Assembly: GCA_937891905.1 (NCBI GenBank)
Contig: CALATT010000113.1
Span: 1 to 24,916 of the forward strand
Length of the DNA stretch: 24,916 bases
Reading direction: 5' to 3'
DNA from: an uncultured Bacteroidales bacterium
GTDB taxonomy: Bacteria; Bacteroidota; Bacteroidia; Bacteroidales; Paludibacteraceae
Shown: positions 8,680-15,477 of the stretch, in pieces
Numbering within the stretch: the stretch's first letter is position 1
Layout: each line of letters starts with the position of its first letter
Notes under the pieces: generated by a model
Database searches by the model: none
Told to the model about the DNA's origin: nothing
The model's input: the letters and a program-made list of their open reading frames with translations, nothing else
Position numbers and translations under genes: made by a program

Positions 8680-9207
8680 ATGAATTACTTGTTTCTTGAT
8701 AATGGCTTCGAAGAGATAGAAGCCATCACGACCATTGATTTACTTCGTCGTGCTAATATAGCCTTAACTACGGTGTCTATCACGGGTAGCGAATTAGTGC
8801 TCGGTGCACATAATATTGCAGTAAAAGCAGATGGATTGATTGAAAAAATTGATTTTAGTGACGCAGAGACGCTTATCTTACCAGGTGGTGCTACTAAATT
8901 AGGCGAGTGTGCTGCGTTATGCGATTTATTAGTAAATCATAATAAGGAAAATAAACTCATAGCTGCCATATGTGCTGCGCCTGCTGTGCTCGGAAAGCTC
9001 GGTATATTAGAGGGTAAGCAAGCCACATGCTATCCGGGCTTCCAAGATGCACTTGGAGAGAGTTATGTAGGCGGTTTGGTGGTTGAGTCAAAGAATATTA
9101 TTACAGCCAAAGGCCCAGGATTGTCCTCTGATTTCGCTTTCTGCCTTGTAGAGAAACTTGCAGGAGAAGAAGTGGCAGACGAAGTGTATGACGCGGCGCA
9201 ATATTAA
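8680..9207 (+). CDS. DJ-1/PfpI family protein (YajL/ThiJ type)
   Basis: A 175-residue single-domain member of the DJ-1/PfpI superfamily. The conserved acid is in NGFEEIEAI (Glu14) and the nucleophilic Cys is in the elbow AAICAAPAVL (Cys98); LILPGGATKLGE and ITAKGPG are also typical. DJ-1/YajL proteins have been reported as glyoxalase or deglycase-like stress proteins; the activity here is not decided by sequence. It is 36 bp after the TonB-like gene and is probably the last gene of the pdxJ operon. The spacer before it is A/T-only with a rough 7-bp period (TCTAAAA, TTTAAAA, TCTAAAT). It ends at a bidirectional terminator shared with queE. Confidence 0.92.
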   Translation: MNYLFLDNGFEEIEAITTIDLLRRANIALTTVSITGSELVLGAHNIAVKADGLIEKIDFSDAETLILPGGATKLGECAALCDLLVNHNKENKLIAAICAAPAVLGKLGILEGKQATCYPGFQDALGESYVGGLVVESKNIITAKGPGLSSDFAFCLVEKLAGEEVADEVYDAAQY

Positions 9208-9258
9208 GCGTACTCATCAGTATAGCACTAATCATAGTATTAACAATACGCTATAAAG

Positions 9259-9294
9259 AAAATAGTCGGTTCCTTATCGGATACCGACTATTTT
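9259..9294. terminator. Bidirectional terminator between the DJ-1 gene and queE
   Basis: Perfect 12-bp arms AAAATAGTCGGT (9259-9270) and ACCGACTATTTT (9283-9294), with three further pairs inside (TCC/GGA). A and T runs on both outer sides suit termination in both directions. The queE stop codon (9276-9274) sits in the loop and the right arm encodes the last QueE residues. Confidence 0.85.
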
Positions 9295-9927
9295 ATGTAA
9301 TTGTACACTCAATCGCCAGAAAGGATGGGAGAGAATATATTGTGTTGTTTCTATAAGATTGTCATTGCGGTCGTCTTCCCATTCATCAATCCCGCTCTCC
9401 AACATCCATTCACCATTATAGCGCAGCGGTTGCAATAACCAATGCTCCGCCTCTAAATACTCCCGCCATATATTGGGATCGTATTCGCCTGTGAATACCA
9501 CCTTCACTTCATTTACTTTTCTCAGTGCCAGTTTGGATGGTGTGGGACGCTGGTCTTTCTTGTAGGTTAATTTGGGTGAACAAGTGATCCAATCAATTCC
9601 GTCGGGTAAAGGACGCGTACCATTTGTCTCAATACAAATATAAAATCCCGCTTTATGTAGCGCATCTATCAGTGGCTGATCTACTTGCAAGGAAGGTTCT
9701 CCACCTGTCAATACAAGCATCTTGCGGCGCCCTTCATTGTCATAAGCATAGAGCGAAAGAGCAGTCTCTGTAATCTGCTCTGCACTCATCTCTTCAAAGT
9801 GCTCAAACTCAGTGTCGCACCAAGGGCATTGAAGGTTGCATCCGCTCAAGCGCACGAAGATAGCTGGAATACCGCTATGCGCGCCTTCGCCTTGCAAGGT
9901 AAAGAATATTTCATTAACGCGATACAT
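9274..9927 (-). CDS. queE: 7-carboxy-7-deazaguanine synthase (radical SAM)
   Basis: Radical SAM enzyme that converts 6-carboxytetrahydropterin to 7-carboxy-7-deazaguanine. It is 217 residues. MYRVNEIFFTLQGEG is the QueE start signature. The iron-sulfur cluster Cys are in CNLQCPWCD (Cys30, Cys34, Cys37; the CX3CX2C form), followed by VLTGGEPSLQ, ICIETNGTRP and ITCSPK, all SAM or substrate-binding motifs. It is the last gene of queF-queC-queD-queE, 28 bp after queD. Its final codons lie in the terminator shared with the convergent DJ-1 gene. Confidence 0.96.
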   Translation of the reverse strand: MYRVNEIFFTLQGEGAHSGIPAIFVRLSGCNLQCPWCDTEFEHFEEMSAEQITETALSLYAYDNEGRRKMLVLTGGEPSLQVDQPLIDALHKAGFYICIETNGTRPLPDGIDWITCSPKLTYKKDQRPTPSKLALRKVNEVKVVFTGEYDPNIWREYLEAEHWLLQPLRYNGEWMLESGIDEWEDDRNDNLIETTQYILSHPFWRLSVQLHKIVGIR

Positions 9928-9955
9928 GAGAGTAGTGAGTAATGAGTAGTGAGTA
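9928..9955 (-). repeat. Heptameric spacer repeat between queD and queE
   Basis: The whole 28-bp spacer is four 7-bp units: on the - strand TACTCAC, TACTCAT, TACTCAC and TACTCTC, running straight into the queE ATG. It contains no G on the coding strand. Confidence 0.85.
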
Positions 9956-10288
9956 TTAGTCGCGCTCGTAGATGGCTACATTACCTTCGCTTTCTTGTAC
10001 AGATACTTTATAGCAGTTCTCTACATGGTCGCAAATCCATCTGGCGATATTCTCTGCAGAAGGATTGACATCTAATACCTCATTGATATATTTATGGTCA
10101 AAAGTTTCCTTCACCACTTTCTTGATATGTGTGAAGTCTGTCACCATGCCGTCTTGGTTAAGTTCTTTGGCTCTGCAATATACTACAATAACCCAATTGT
10201 GGCCATGTAAATTCTCACATTTACTTTCATATGAAAGCATTAAGTTGTGTGCAGCAGAGATCGTTATTGTTTTTTGAATGTAATACAT
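9956..10288 (-). CDS. queD: 6-carboxy-5,6,7,8-tetrahydropterin synthase
   Basis: Converts 7,8-dihydroneopterin triphosphate to 6-carboxytetrahydropterin, the first dedicated step to 7-deazaguanines. It is a 110-residue T-fold protein. Zinc ligands are His14 (SAAHNL), His28 and His30 (NLHGHNW). The catalytic Cys is Cys24 (SKCEN), with FDHKYINE (Asp64-His65) and the pterin-anchoring Glu in VQESEGN (Glu99). These residues separate it from eukaryotic PTPS. It is 13 bp after queC in the operon. Confidence 0.96.
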   Translation of the reverse strand: MYYIQKTITISAAHNLMLSYESKCENLHGHNWVIVVYCRAKELNQDGMVTDFTHIKKVVKETFDHKYINEVLDVNPSAENIARWICDHVENCYKVSVQESEGNVAIYERD

Positions 10289-10301
10289 ATTGTACTTCCT
10301 G

Positions 10302-10955
10302 TTATTGTTTATAAATAGTGTTATCTTCTATGCCTGCTTGTGCGAGCGCTTCAATGCGTTCGCGGCATGTGCCGCATACACCGCAGTGGTGCTCTGCACC
10401 TTTGTAGCAGCTCCATGTCTCGCTATAGTCTAATCCCAATTCCTTTCCATGTTGAGCAATCTCTGCTTTGGTGAGGTGCGTATAAGGCGTGAGCAGTTGT
10501 ACACCATTCCAAGTACCGAAATGTACTGCTTTATTCATGGCATCAACAAAATCAGCGCGGCAGTCTGGATAAATAGTATGGTCACCCCCGTGGTTGGCAA
10601 GCATGATATATGGCAGTTTTTCATTTTCTGCCACTCCTGCAGCGATAGAGAGCATGATTCCATTGCGGAATGGCACCACAGTAGAGCGCATGTTGTCTTC
10701 TTTATAATTACCTTCTGGAATAGCGTCAGCGCCTTCCAAAAGCGAACTGTGGAATAGTTCTTTAAAGAATGGCAAGCGAATAATTTTATGCGCTATACCT
10801 AAACGCTCGCAATGTAACTGCGCGAAGGATAGTTCGCGCTCATTGTGATTACTGCCGTAATGAAAAGAGATGGCTAATGCTATACGATGTTGATATTCAT
10901 ATAGCATTGTAGTGGAGTCTAATCCGCCTGATAAAACGAGTAATGCGTCTTTCAT
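10302..10955 (-). CDS. queC: 7-cyano-7-deazaguanine (preQ0) synthase
   Basis: ATP-dependent conversion of 7-carboxy-7-deazaguanine and ammonia to preQ0. It is 217 residues. The PP-loop ATP site is LVLSGGLDSTT (residues 6-16). FHYGSNHNERE and VPFRNGIMLS are family motifs, and a four-Cys zinc site closes the protein (Cys183, Cys191, Cys194, Cys197 in the CGVCGTCRER region). It is 11 bp after queF. Confidence 0.97.
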   Translation of the reverse strand: MKDALLVLSGGLDSTTMLYEYQHRIALAISFHYGSNHNERELSFAQLHCERLGIAHKIIRLPFFKELFHSSLLEGADAIPEGNYKEDNMRSTVVPFRNGIMLSIAAGVAENEKLPYIMLANHGGDHTIYPDCRADFVDAMNKAVHFGTWNGVQLLTPYTHLTKAEIAQHGKELGLDYSETWSCYKGAEHHCGVCGTCRERIEALAQAGIEDNTIYKQ

Positions 10956-10966
10956 ATGCGTTTCGA

Positions 10967-11446
10967 TTATTTGCGATTGAGTACAGTGCTCATGCTCTCG
11001 CGTAGGCGCTGCTCGCGTAGTGCTTGATGCTCGCTATCTGCCCAATTGGCAAATGGATATATACTAATACCGCCACGAGGCAAGAAATAACCTGTCACCT
11101 CAATATATTTAGGCTCCATCAGTTTAATCAAGTCTTTCATGATGATGTTAATGCAATCCTCATGAAAATCCCCGTGATTACGGAAGGAGAAAAGGTATAG
11201 TTTGAGCGATTTGCTTTCTACCATGCGCTCGCGCGGGATATAACTAATGTATATATGCCCGAAATCAGGTTGCCCTGTTTTAGGACAAAGAGTAGTGAAT
11301 TCTGGACAGTTGAATGTGACCAGATACTCGTTTTCAGGATGTTTGTTGGGGAATGTTTCTAGCACTTCAGGACTATAATTGTCGCTATATTGGGTGTGCT
11401 GATTACCGAGCAAGGTGACTCCTTGCAATTCATTTTCTGTTCGCAT
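10967..11446 (-). CDS. queF: NADPH-dependent preQ0 reductase (unimodular QueF)
   Basis: Reduces the nitrile of preQ0 to the aminomethyl group of preQ1, which Tgt then puts into tRNA. It is 159 residues, the short unimodular type. Cys54 in FTTLCPKTGQPDFG forms the thioimide adduct, and ESKSLKLYLFSFRNHGDFHED (split as Glu77-Tyr84 and His95-Glu96) is the NADPH-binding QueF motif with substrate contacts. It is the first gene of the que operon. Its roughly 66-nt leader has a hairpin and possible pseudoknot, and its promoter overlaps the terminator of the upstream gene. Confidence 0.97.
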   Translation of the reverse strand: MRTENELQGVTLLGNQHTQYSDNYSPEVLETFPNKHPENEYLVTFNCPEFTTLCPKTGQPDFGHIYISYIPRERMVESKSLKLYLFSFRNHGDFHEDCINIIMKDLIKLMEPKYIEVTGYFLPRGGISIYPFANWADSEHQALREQRLRESMSTVLNRK

Positions 11447-11458
11447 GTCTGTTTTCAG

Positions 11459-11496
11459 TGTTTGTTGTTAATAGAGAGGAAAAACAATAGCTCTCT
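11459..11496 (-). promoter_or_regulatory. queF leader hairpin with possible H-type pseudoknot (riboswitch-like)
   Basis: In the queF leader (- strand) a 6-bp stem AGAGAG (11496-11491) / CTCTCT (11478-11473) closes a 12-nt U-rich loop. An A-rich tail follows. Loop bases TGTTT (11486-11482) can pair with AAACA (11463-11459), giving a compact H-type pseudoknot ending 12 nt before the ATG. The size and A-rich tail recall preQ1-I riboswitches, which often control queF operons, but the conserved preQ1-I loop bases are not present. This is a structural inference only. Confidence 0.35.
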
Positions 11497-11518
11497 GATG
11501 TTTTTTCGTTTCGGGCTG

Positions 11519-11550
11519 CAAAGGTACACAAAAAATCCCATATACGCAAA
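11519..11550 (-). promoter_or_regulatory. Bacteroidota promoter for the que operon
   Basis: On the - strand TTTG (11550-11547), exactly 20 bp, then TACCTTTG (11526-11519). The start would be near 11513. The -33 TTTG lies in the loop of the terminator of the gene upstream. Confidence 0.78.
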
Positions 11551-11566
11551 TGTATACGGGATTTTA
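11530..11566 (-). terminator. Intrinsic terminator of the Big2-repeat gene
   Basis: Arms ATCCCATATAC (11535-11545) and GTATACGGGAT (11552-11562) pair with one G/T mismatch around a 6-nt loop. On the - strand the hairpin is followed by a run of T, 18 bp after the stop codon of the 1202-residue gene. Confidence 0.8.
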
Positions 11567-11583
11567 TTGTATTTATGTTTTAA

Positions 11584-14500
11584 TTATCGCATAATCTTAA
11601 ATGTCTCACCATTCTCGAGAACAACTATATAAACGCCTCTTGGTAGTGCCATTTGATAAATATCTTCATTGGTGGTTGTCACTTTGCGACCATATATATC
11701 ATAGATATTCACCCATTCGCCCACACTGTAAATATCCTCAATACCTTCAGGGTTATAGGTGCTTACAGTCACATCATATGCACGGCGATTGATGTAATCG
11801 GTTACGATATAAACGACAGGAGCAAAAGAACTCTTGCTAAAATCGACTGCTTCGCCGTTATTAGGTACTGCGTGAGTGAGTTGGCTGGCTACCGTTACTT
11901 CTGGAATGATATTTGTCAAATCCAAAGTAGGATTCTTGGTGATGTCAAAGGATGCATTAATGGTGTTGTTCACCTGGTCTATTGTTCCTGCTACACCATT
12001 GATCTTAAAACTGGTAATCTTCAATTCAGGTAAGTCAATAGTTGTTTTGCTGCTCAATAGGTAGTTGATGACAGAAGAGATCAGTTTCTTACCATTTGCA
12101 CTCAGATTCTTGCTACTCTGTAATGCGATAGGCAAGCAGATATATTTCTTTCCACCGCGCATTTCAGCAGGCACTTCGTGTAAGAAGGTTTCTTGTACAC
12201 CGTCGCCAGTATAGTTATTGATATCTCGTGTCCATGCTGTGGCGAGGCAGAGTGTTCCCTCGTAGTCAATAGCAGCAGGCATAAGACCTTTCTTATTGAT
12301 AGCGCTCAAAATATCAATTTTTTGTCCTTGACTGATACCAGCCATGCTTGCGAAAATAGGGTGGTCTGCACGCAGCACAGTAATAGAGCGTGCGTTATCT
12401 GTTATACTACCATTGTCTGGTTCGCCCCAATCTAAGCGACCAGGTGCATAAGTGAATGACTTGAGATTGAGCACAGGTAAGTTAGCGCCGCCCTCAGCGA
12501 TGGCTAATACCTCTGCATTATTTGCATCCACATCTTCGGAGATAAGCACCCATTTATATTTTGCATATTGCTCAGCTGGGCGTAATCCATCTTCGCGCGC
12601 CTTGCGAGCAATCAAGTTCTTCTTGCCGCCTGCTGCGCTTGTGAGGTATTCATAAATACCATCTTGCTCATATGCCAAGTTGTTCTTGTATAAATAGAGT
12701 ACAGGGTCGTTGCCTAAATCCAATGCGCGTACGATAATCTTTCCTTTGATACTATTTCCGCCTGTTACGCTAATCACGAAATCATAAGTACCCACTGTGG
12801 TTGGTGTACCGCCGATGATGTACTTACCATTGCTTCCACTTCCTGTGATACCAGCAGGTGTCGCACCTGTCCATGTGAGTTTTACATCAGCATCACTAAG
12901 CGCGTAGTAACGGAATTGTATTTGGTCCATCTCTTCGTTTTGGTAAGCATCCACCATGGTGTCAGTAAGCGCTTTGATTTCGGATGCTACAATGAACTTA
13001 CCATTTGCACGACTGGTCTCTAATCCATTGTAGAATGCTGCTACATGATAGTTGTATGTTCCTGTAGGACAGTTTGCTGTACCGCCCAACACCAATGTGT
13101 CACCTATAGAACCACTTGCATGCGTGGTCAGAGTGATACCCGTAGCCTCAGGACCATCCCAAATCAGTTTGGTCTCACCTTTGGAATTGTATTTGGTGAA
13201 ATAATAGACAGGCTTTGGAGCAGTAGTCTGCATTACTACCTGTGTAGAGTCGTTTCCTTTTATCCATTTTGTGCGTGGCTCCTCAGCTATACGGAGCGAG
13301 AAACTGGTTATCTCATTATTACTACCACCAATACCTACCAAGCGAATAACATGCTCGCCTGTGGTGATGTCAAAACGGCGAATGGTATAGTCGGTAGTAG
13401 GAGTCATTGCCTGTTTTACATCGTCAATGTAAATCTCAAAGTGACGACCTTTGCTCTCTGTGGCGTTGTTGTCTTTACCATAGAATGAGAACTGGTCAAA
13501 ACCTTTGATATGCATTTCTAAGGCTTGGTTGTTTAGCAATTTAGCGCAACGCACAGAGGTCTCAAACTCATCTTTGGCAATACCATTGGTGCTACCAGAA
13601 GTGCCGTTCGTTTTGAGTGTGAACCATCCATCTTTTGCTTTTGTGTCGTTCTCGCTAACTGATGTACATACGCCAGCCACTTTCTCTACAGGAGTGGTGG
13701 CAACGGTGATGTTGCTTTCTGCATCACGACTAACATAATATACCTCATATTCGCGACCACCAAATACAGTCAGTTTGCCATTGTAACCACCTGCTAAATC
13801 CTTTGCTTCATATACTTCAGGATAGTGTGTGGTAAGACCTGTCGATGGCACGGGAGGACCCGCCGTTACTGTCACTGCGCAAGTAGCTGTTTTATTTCCA
13901 TCTTCTGTGGTGGCGGTGATGGTAGCATTACCGGCCTTGATACCAGTTACCTTGCCATTCTTATCCACAGCAGCCACAGTGGCGTCGCTTGTGCTCCATG
14001 TTACATTCTTATTATTGGCATCCGCTGGAGTAACGGTTGCGGTAAGTGTCTCAGAACCACCTATTTGTAAGTTGATAGATGTTTTGCTAATACTTACTCC
14101 TGTTGGATGTACGATGGGTGCTTCTTCTACTGTTACTGTACATGTGGCAGTAAAACCGCCGTCTGTGGTCTTTACGGTGATAGTAGCGGTCCCACCGCTC
14201 ACCCCAGTCACTACTCCGTTATTGATAGTAGCCACACCCGTATTGTCGCTTGTCCATGTAACGGCCTTGTTGGTGGCATCAGCTGGCTGAATAGTAGCAG
14301 TTAAAGTCTCTGTGCGACCTGTGTAGATAGTTGTATTGTTTTTGTTGAGAGTCACACCCGTAACGGCTACAGGCGCTGCTGGCTCTGTTACGGTCACGGT
14401 ACATGTAGCAGTCTTACCACCATCTGCAGTAGTCACGGTAATAGTTGCACTACCTTTTGTATTAGCAGTAATCTTACCTGTTGCATCAACGCTAACTACA

Positions 14501-15192
14501 TTATTATCGCTACTGCTCCATGTAACGGCTTGATTATCTGCATTGCCTGGCTGAACGGTAGCAGTCAATTGGGCTGTTTGACCTGCCTCAATAGAGAGAG
14601 AAGTTTTGTCTAATGTTACACCTGTTACGGCTACAGGACCTGCAGGACCCGCGCTATGAGTAATAGAGATATTATCTATTGCTGCGTATTTACCTGACGA
14701 TGAAGCATAGGTTTGAATCTTAATGTATCCGCTAACGCCATTTACGGCAAAATCAGCATGCCCCCATTTCTTAGTACCGCCAGTATTAAAACCATCCTTA
14801 GAACCCACATTGTCAGCTAATGTTGCTATCGTGTTTCCGTTTGCGTCCACAATAAGCACAGAAAAAGTAGGCTTGCCATTATCGTTTGCGGCTACATCCA
14901 AGCCTACACTGGTGATATTTGTGAATTCAGCGGTTGAAGTAACGGAGATGGTGGTTTTACTTTTTGGGTAAGCAAACCCTAAGTAATTACCCTCTTTGAC
15001 TGTTAAACTTCCGCCTATGTTATTAGAAATCTCACAAGTGGCAGTACCTTCGCTCGGTACATCTGTTTCTACTTTCCAATCTGTGGCTAAAGGCACATTG
15101 TCATCAAAGGTGTATTTCTTTACATCTTGTGCAATGACACATGTACTCCATACTGCAAGTAATGTTAAAACGAGGCATTTAATGTTTTTCAT
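11584..15192 (-). CDS. Large secreted protein with three Big2 Ig-like repeats and a type IX sorting tail
   Basis: A 1202-residue exported protein of unknown function. The signal peptide is MKNIKCLVLTLLAVWSTCVIAQ. Residues about 25-180 form a beta-rich choice-of-anchor-like domain (YTFDDN to AIDNISITHS). Three tandem bacterial Ig-like (Big2) repeats span about 187-269, 275-355 and 362-443, each with VTGVTL/VSISK, QPADATNKAVTW-type and ATITVTT..GGKTATCTVTV cores. A carbohydrate-binding or adhesin-like middle follows (about 450-840), then a Rossmann-like stretch (YKWVLISEDV, ADHPIFASM) and a DUF5018-like segment (ITSFKINGVAG). The last 50 residues (VNIYDIYGRKV, LPRGVYIVV, ETFKIMR) fit a type A T9SS sorting domain. 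I see no catalytic motif. It is monocistronic with its own terminator. Adhesin or polysaccharide-binding roles are guesses. Confidence 0.85.
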   Translation of the reverse strand: MKNIKCLVLTLLAVWSTCVIAQDVKKYTFDDNVPLATDWKVETDVPSEGTATCEISNNIGGSLTVKEGNYLGFAYPKSKTTISVTSTAEFTNITSVGLDVAANDNGKPTFSVLIVDANGNTIATLADNVGSKDGFNTGGTKKWGHADFAVNGVSGYIKIQTYASSSGKYAAIDNISITHSAGPAGPVAVTGVTLDKTSLSIEAGQTAQLTATVQPGNADNQAVTWSSSDNNVVSVDATGKITANTKGSATITVTTADGGKTATCTVTVTEPAAPVAVTGVTLNKNNTTIYTGRTETLTATIQPADATNKAVTWTSDNTGVATINNGVVTGVSGGTATITVKTTDGGFTATCTVTVEEAPIVHPTGVSISKTSINLQIGGSETLTATVTPADANNKNVTWSTSDATVAAVDKNGKVTGIKAGNATITATTEDGNKTATCAVTVTAGPPVPSTGLTTHYPEVYEAKDLAGGYNGKLTVFGGREYEVYYVSRDAESNITVATTPVEKVAGVCTSVSENDTKAKDGWFTLKTNGTSGSTNGIAKDEFETSVRCAKLLNNQALEMHIKGFDQFSFYGKDNNATESKGRHFEIYIDDVKQAMTPTTDYTIRRFDITTGEHVIRLVGIGGSNNEITSFSLRIAEEPRTKWIKGNDSTQVVMQTTAPKPVYYFTKYNSKGETKLIWDGPEATGITLTTHASGSIGDTLVLGGTANCPTGTYNYHVAAFYNGLETSRANGKFIVASEIKALTDTMVDAYQNEEMDQIQFRYYALSDADVKLTWTGATPAGITGSGSNGKYIIGGTPTTVGTYDFVISVTGGNSIKGKIIVRALDLGNDPVLYLYKNNLAYEQDGIYEYLTSAAGGKKNLIARKAREDGLRPAEQYAKYKWVLISEDVDANNAEVLAIAEGGANLPVLNLKSFTYAPGRLDWGEPDNGSITDNARSITVLRADHPIFASMAGISQGQKIDILSAINKKGLMPAAIDYEGTLCLATAWTRDINNYTGDGVQETFLHEVPAEMRGGKKYICLPIALQSSKNLSANGKKLISSVINYLLSSKTTIDLPELKITSFKINGVAGTIDQVNNTINASFDITKNPTLDLTNIIPEVTVASQLTHAVPNNGEAVDFSKSSFAPVVYIVTDYINRRAYDVTVSTYNPEGIEDIYSVGEWVNIYDIYGRKVTTTNEDIYQMALPRGVYIVVLENGETFKIMR

Positions 15193-15269
15193 ATCGTTTG
15201 TGTTATTATTTGTTTGCTGTTTTTTTTCTAAAATAATATGTCCGCAATACGGGATATTAAATCACGGTA

Positions 15270-15277
15270 CAAAAGTA
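15270..15277 (-). promoter_or_regulatory. Possible -7 box for the Big2-repeat gene
   Basis: TACTTTTG on the - strand fits TAnnTTTG and lies 77 bp ahead of the ATG. No TTTG is found 20 bp upstream, where the sequence is a pure A/T run. The surroundings (ACATAT, a run of A, G, then the box) resemble the pdxJ promoter with about 4 bp inserted. Confidence 0.4.
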
Positions 15278-15371
15278 CTGCTTTTTTTTTATATATATGT
15301 GTATATATTATGAAAAAATGTGTAAAAATTGACACATTGTTGGTTTTTATTGCTTAGAAACTTGTTGTAAC

Positions 15372-15402
15372 TTGCATATGTGCATTTTTTTTTGTATCTT
15401 TG
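15372..15402 (+). promoter_or_regulatory. Bacteroidota promoter for the DUF3078-zapA-rny operon
   Basis: TTG (15372-15374) in TTGCATATGTGCA, 20 bp, then TATCTTTG (15395-15402). The start would be near 15408, giving a leader of about 70 nt. The leader carries a perfect 7-bp hairpin (GAATGAA / TTCATTC, 15424-15440). The promoter is nearly identical to the one at 23393-23424. Confidence 0.78.
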
Positions 15403-15477
15403 CAGTCGATTTTGTATATCTTGGAATGAAGTGTTCATTCTGTATAACAAACGATTTATATTTAATATTGATTTATT

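Noticed and set aside
11459..11496. Calling the queF leader a canonical preQ1-I riboswitch
   Set aside because: Stem size and A-rich tail fit, but the conserved loop bases around the ligand-pairing C are not found; kept only as a low-confidence structure.
13825..14533. Several + strand reading frames opposite the Big2 repeats
   Set aside because: They mirror the repeated codons of the - strand gene, have no consistent start, and overlap a well supported CDS.
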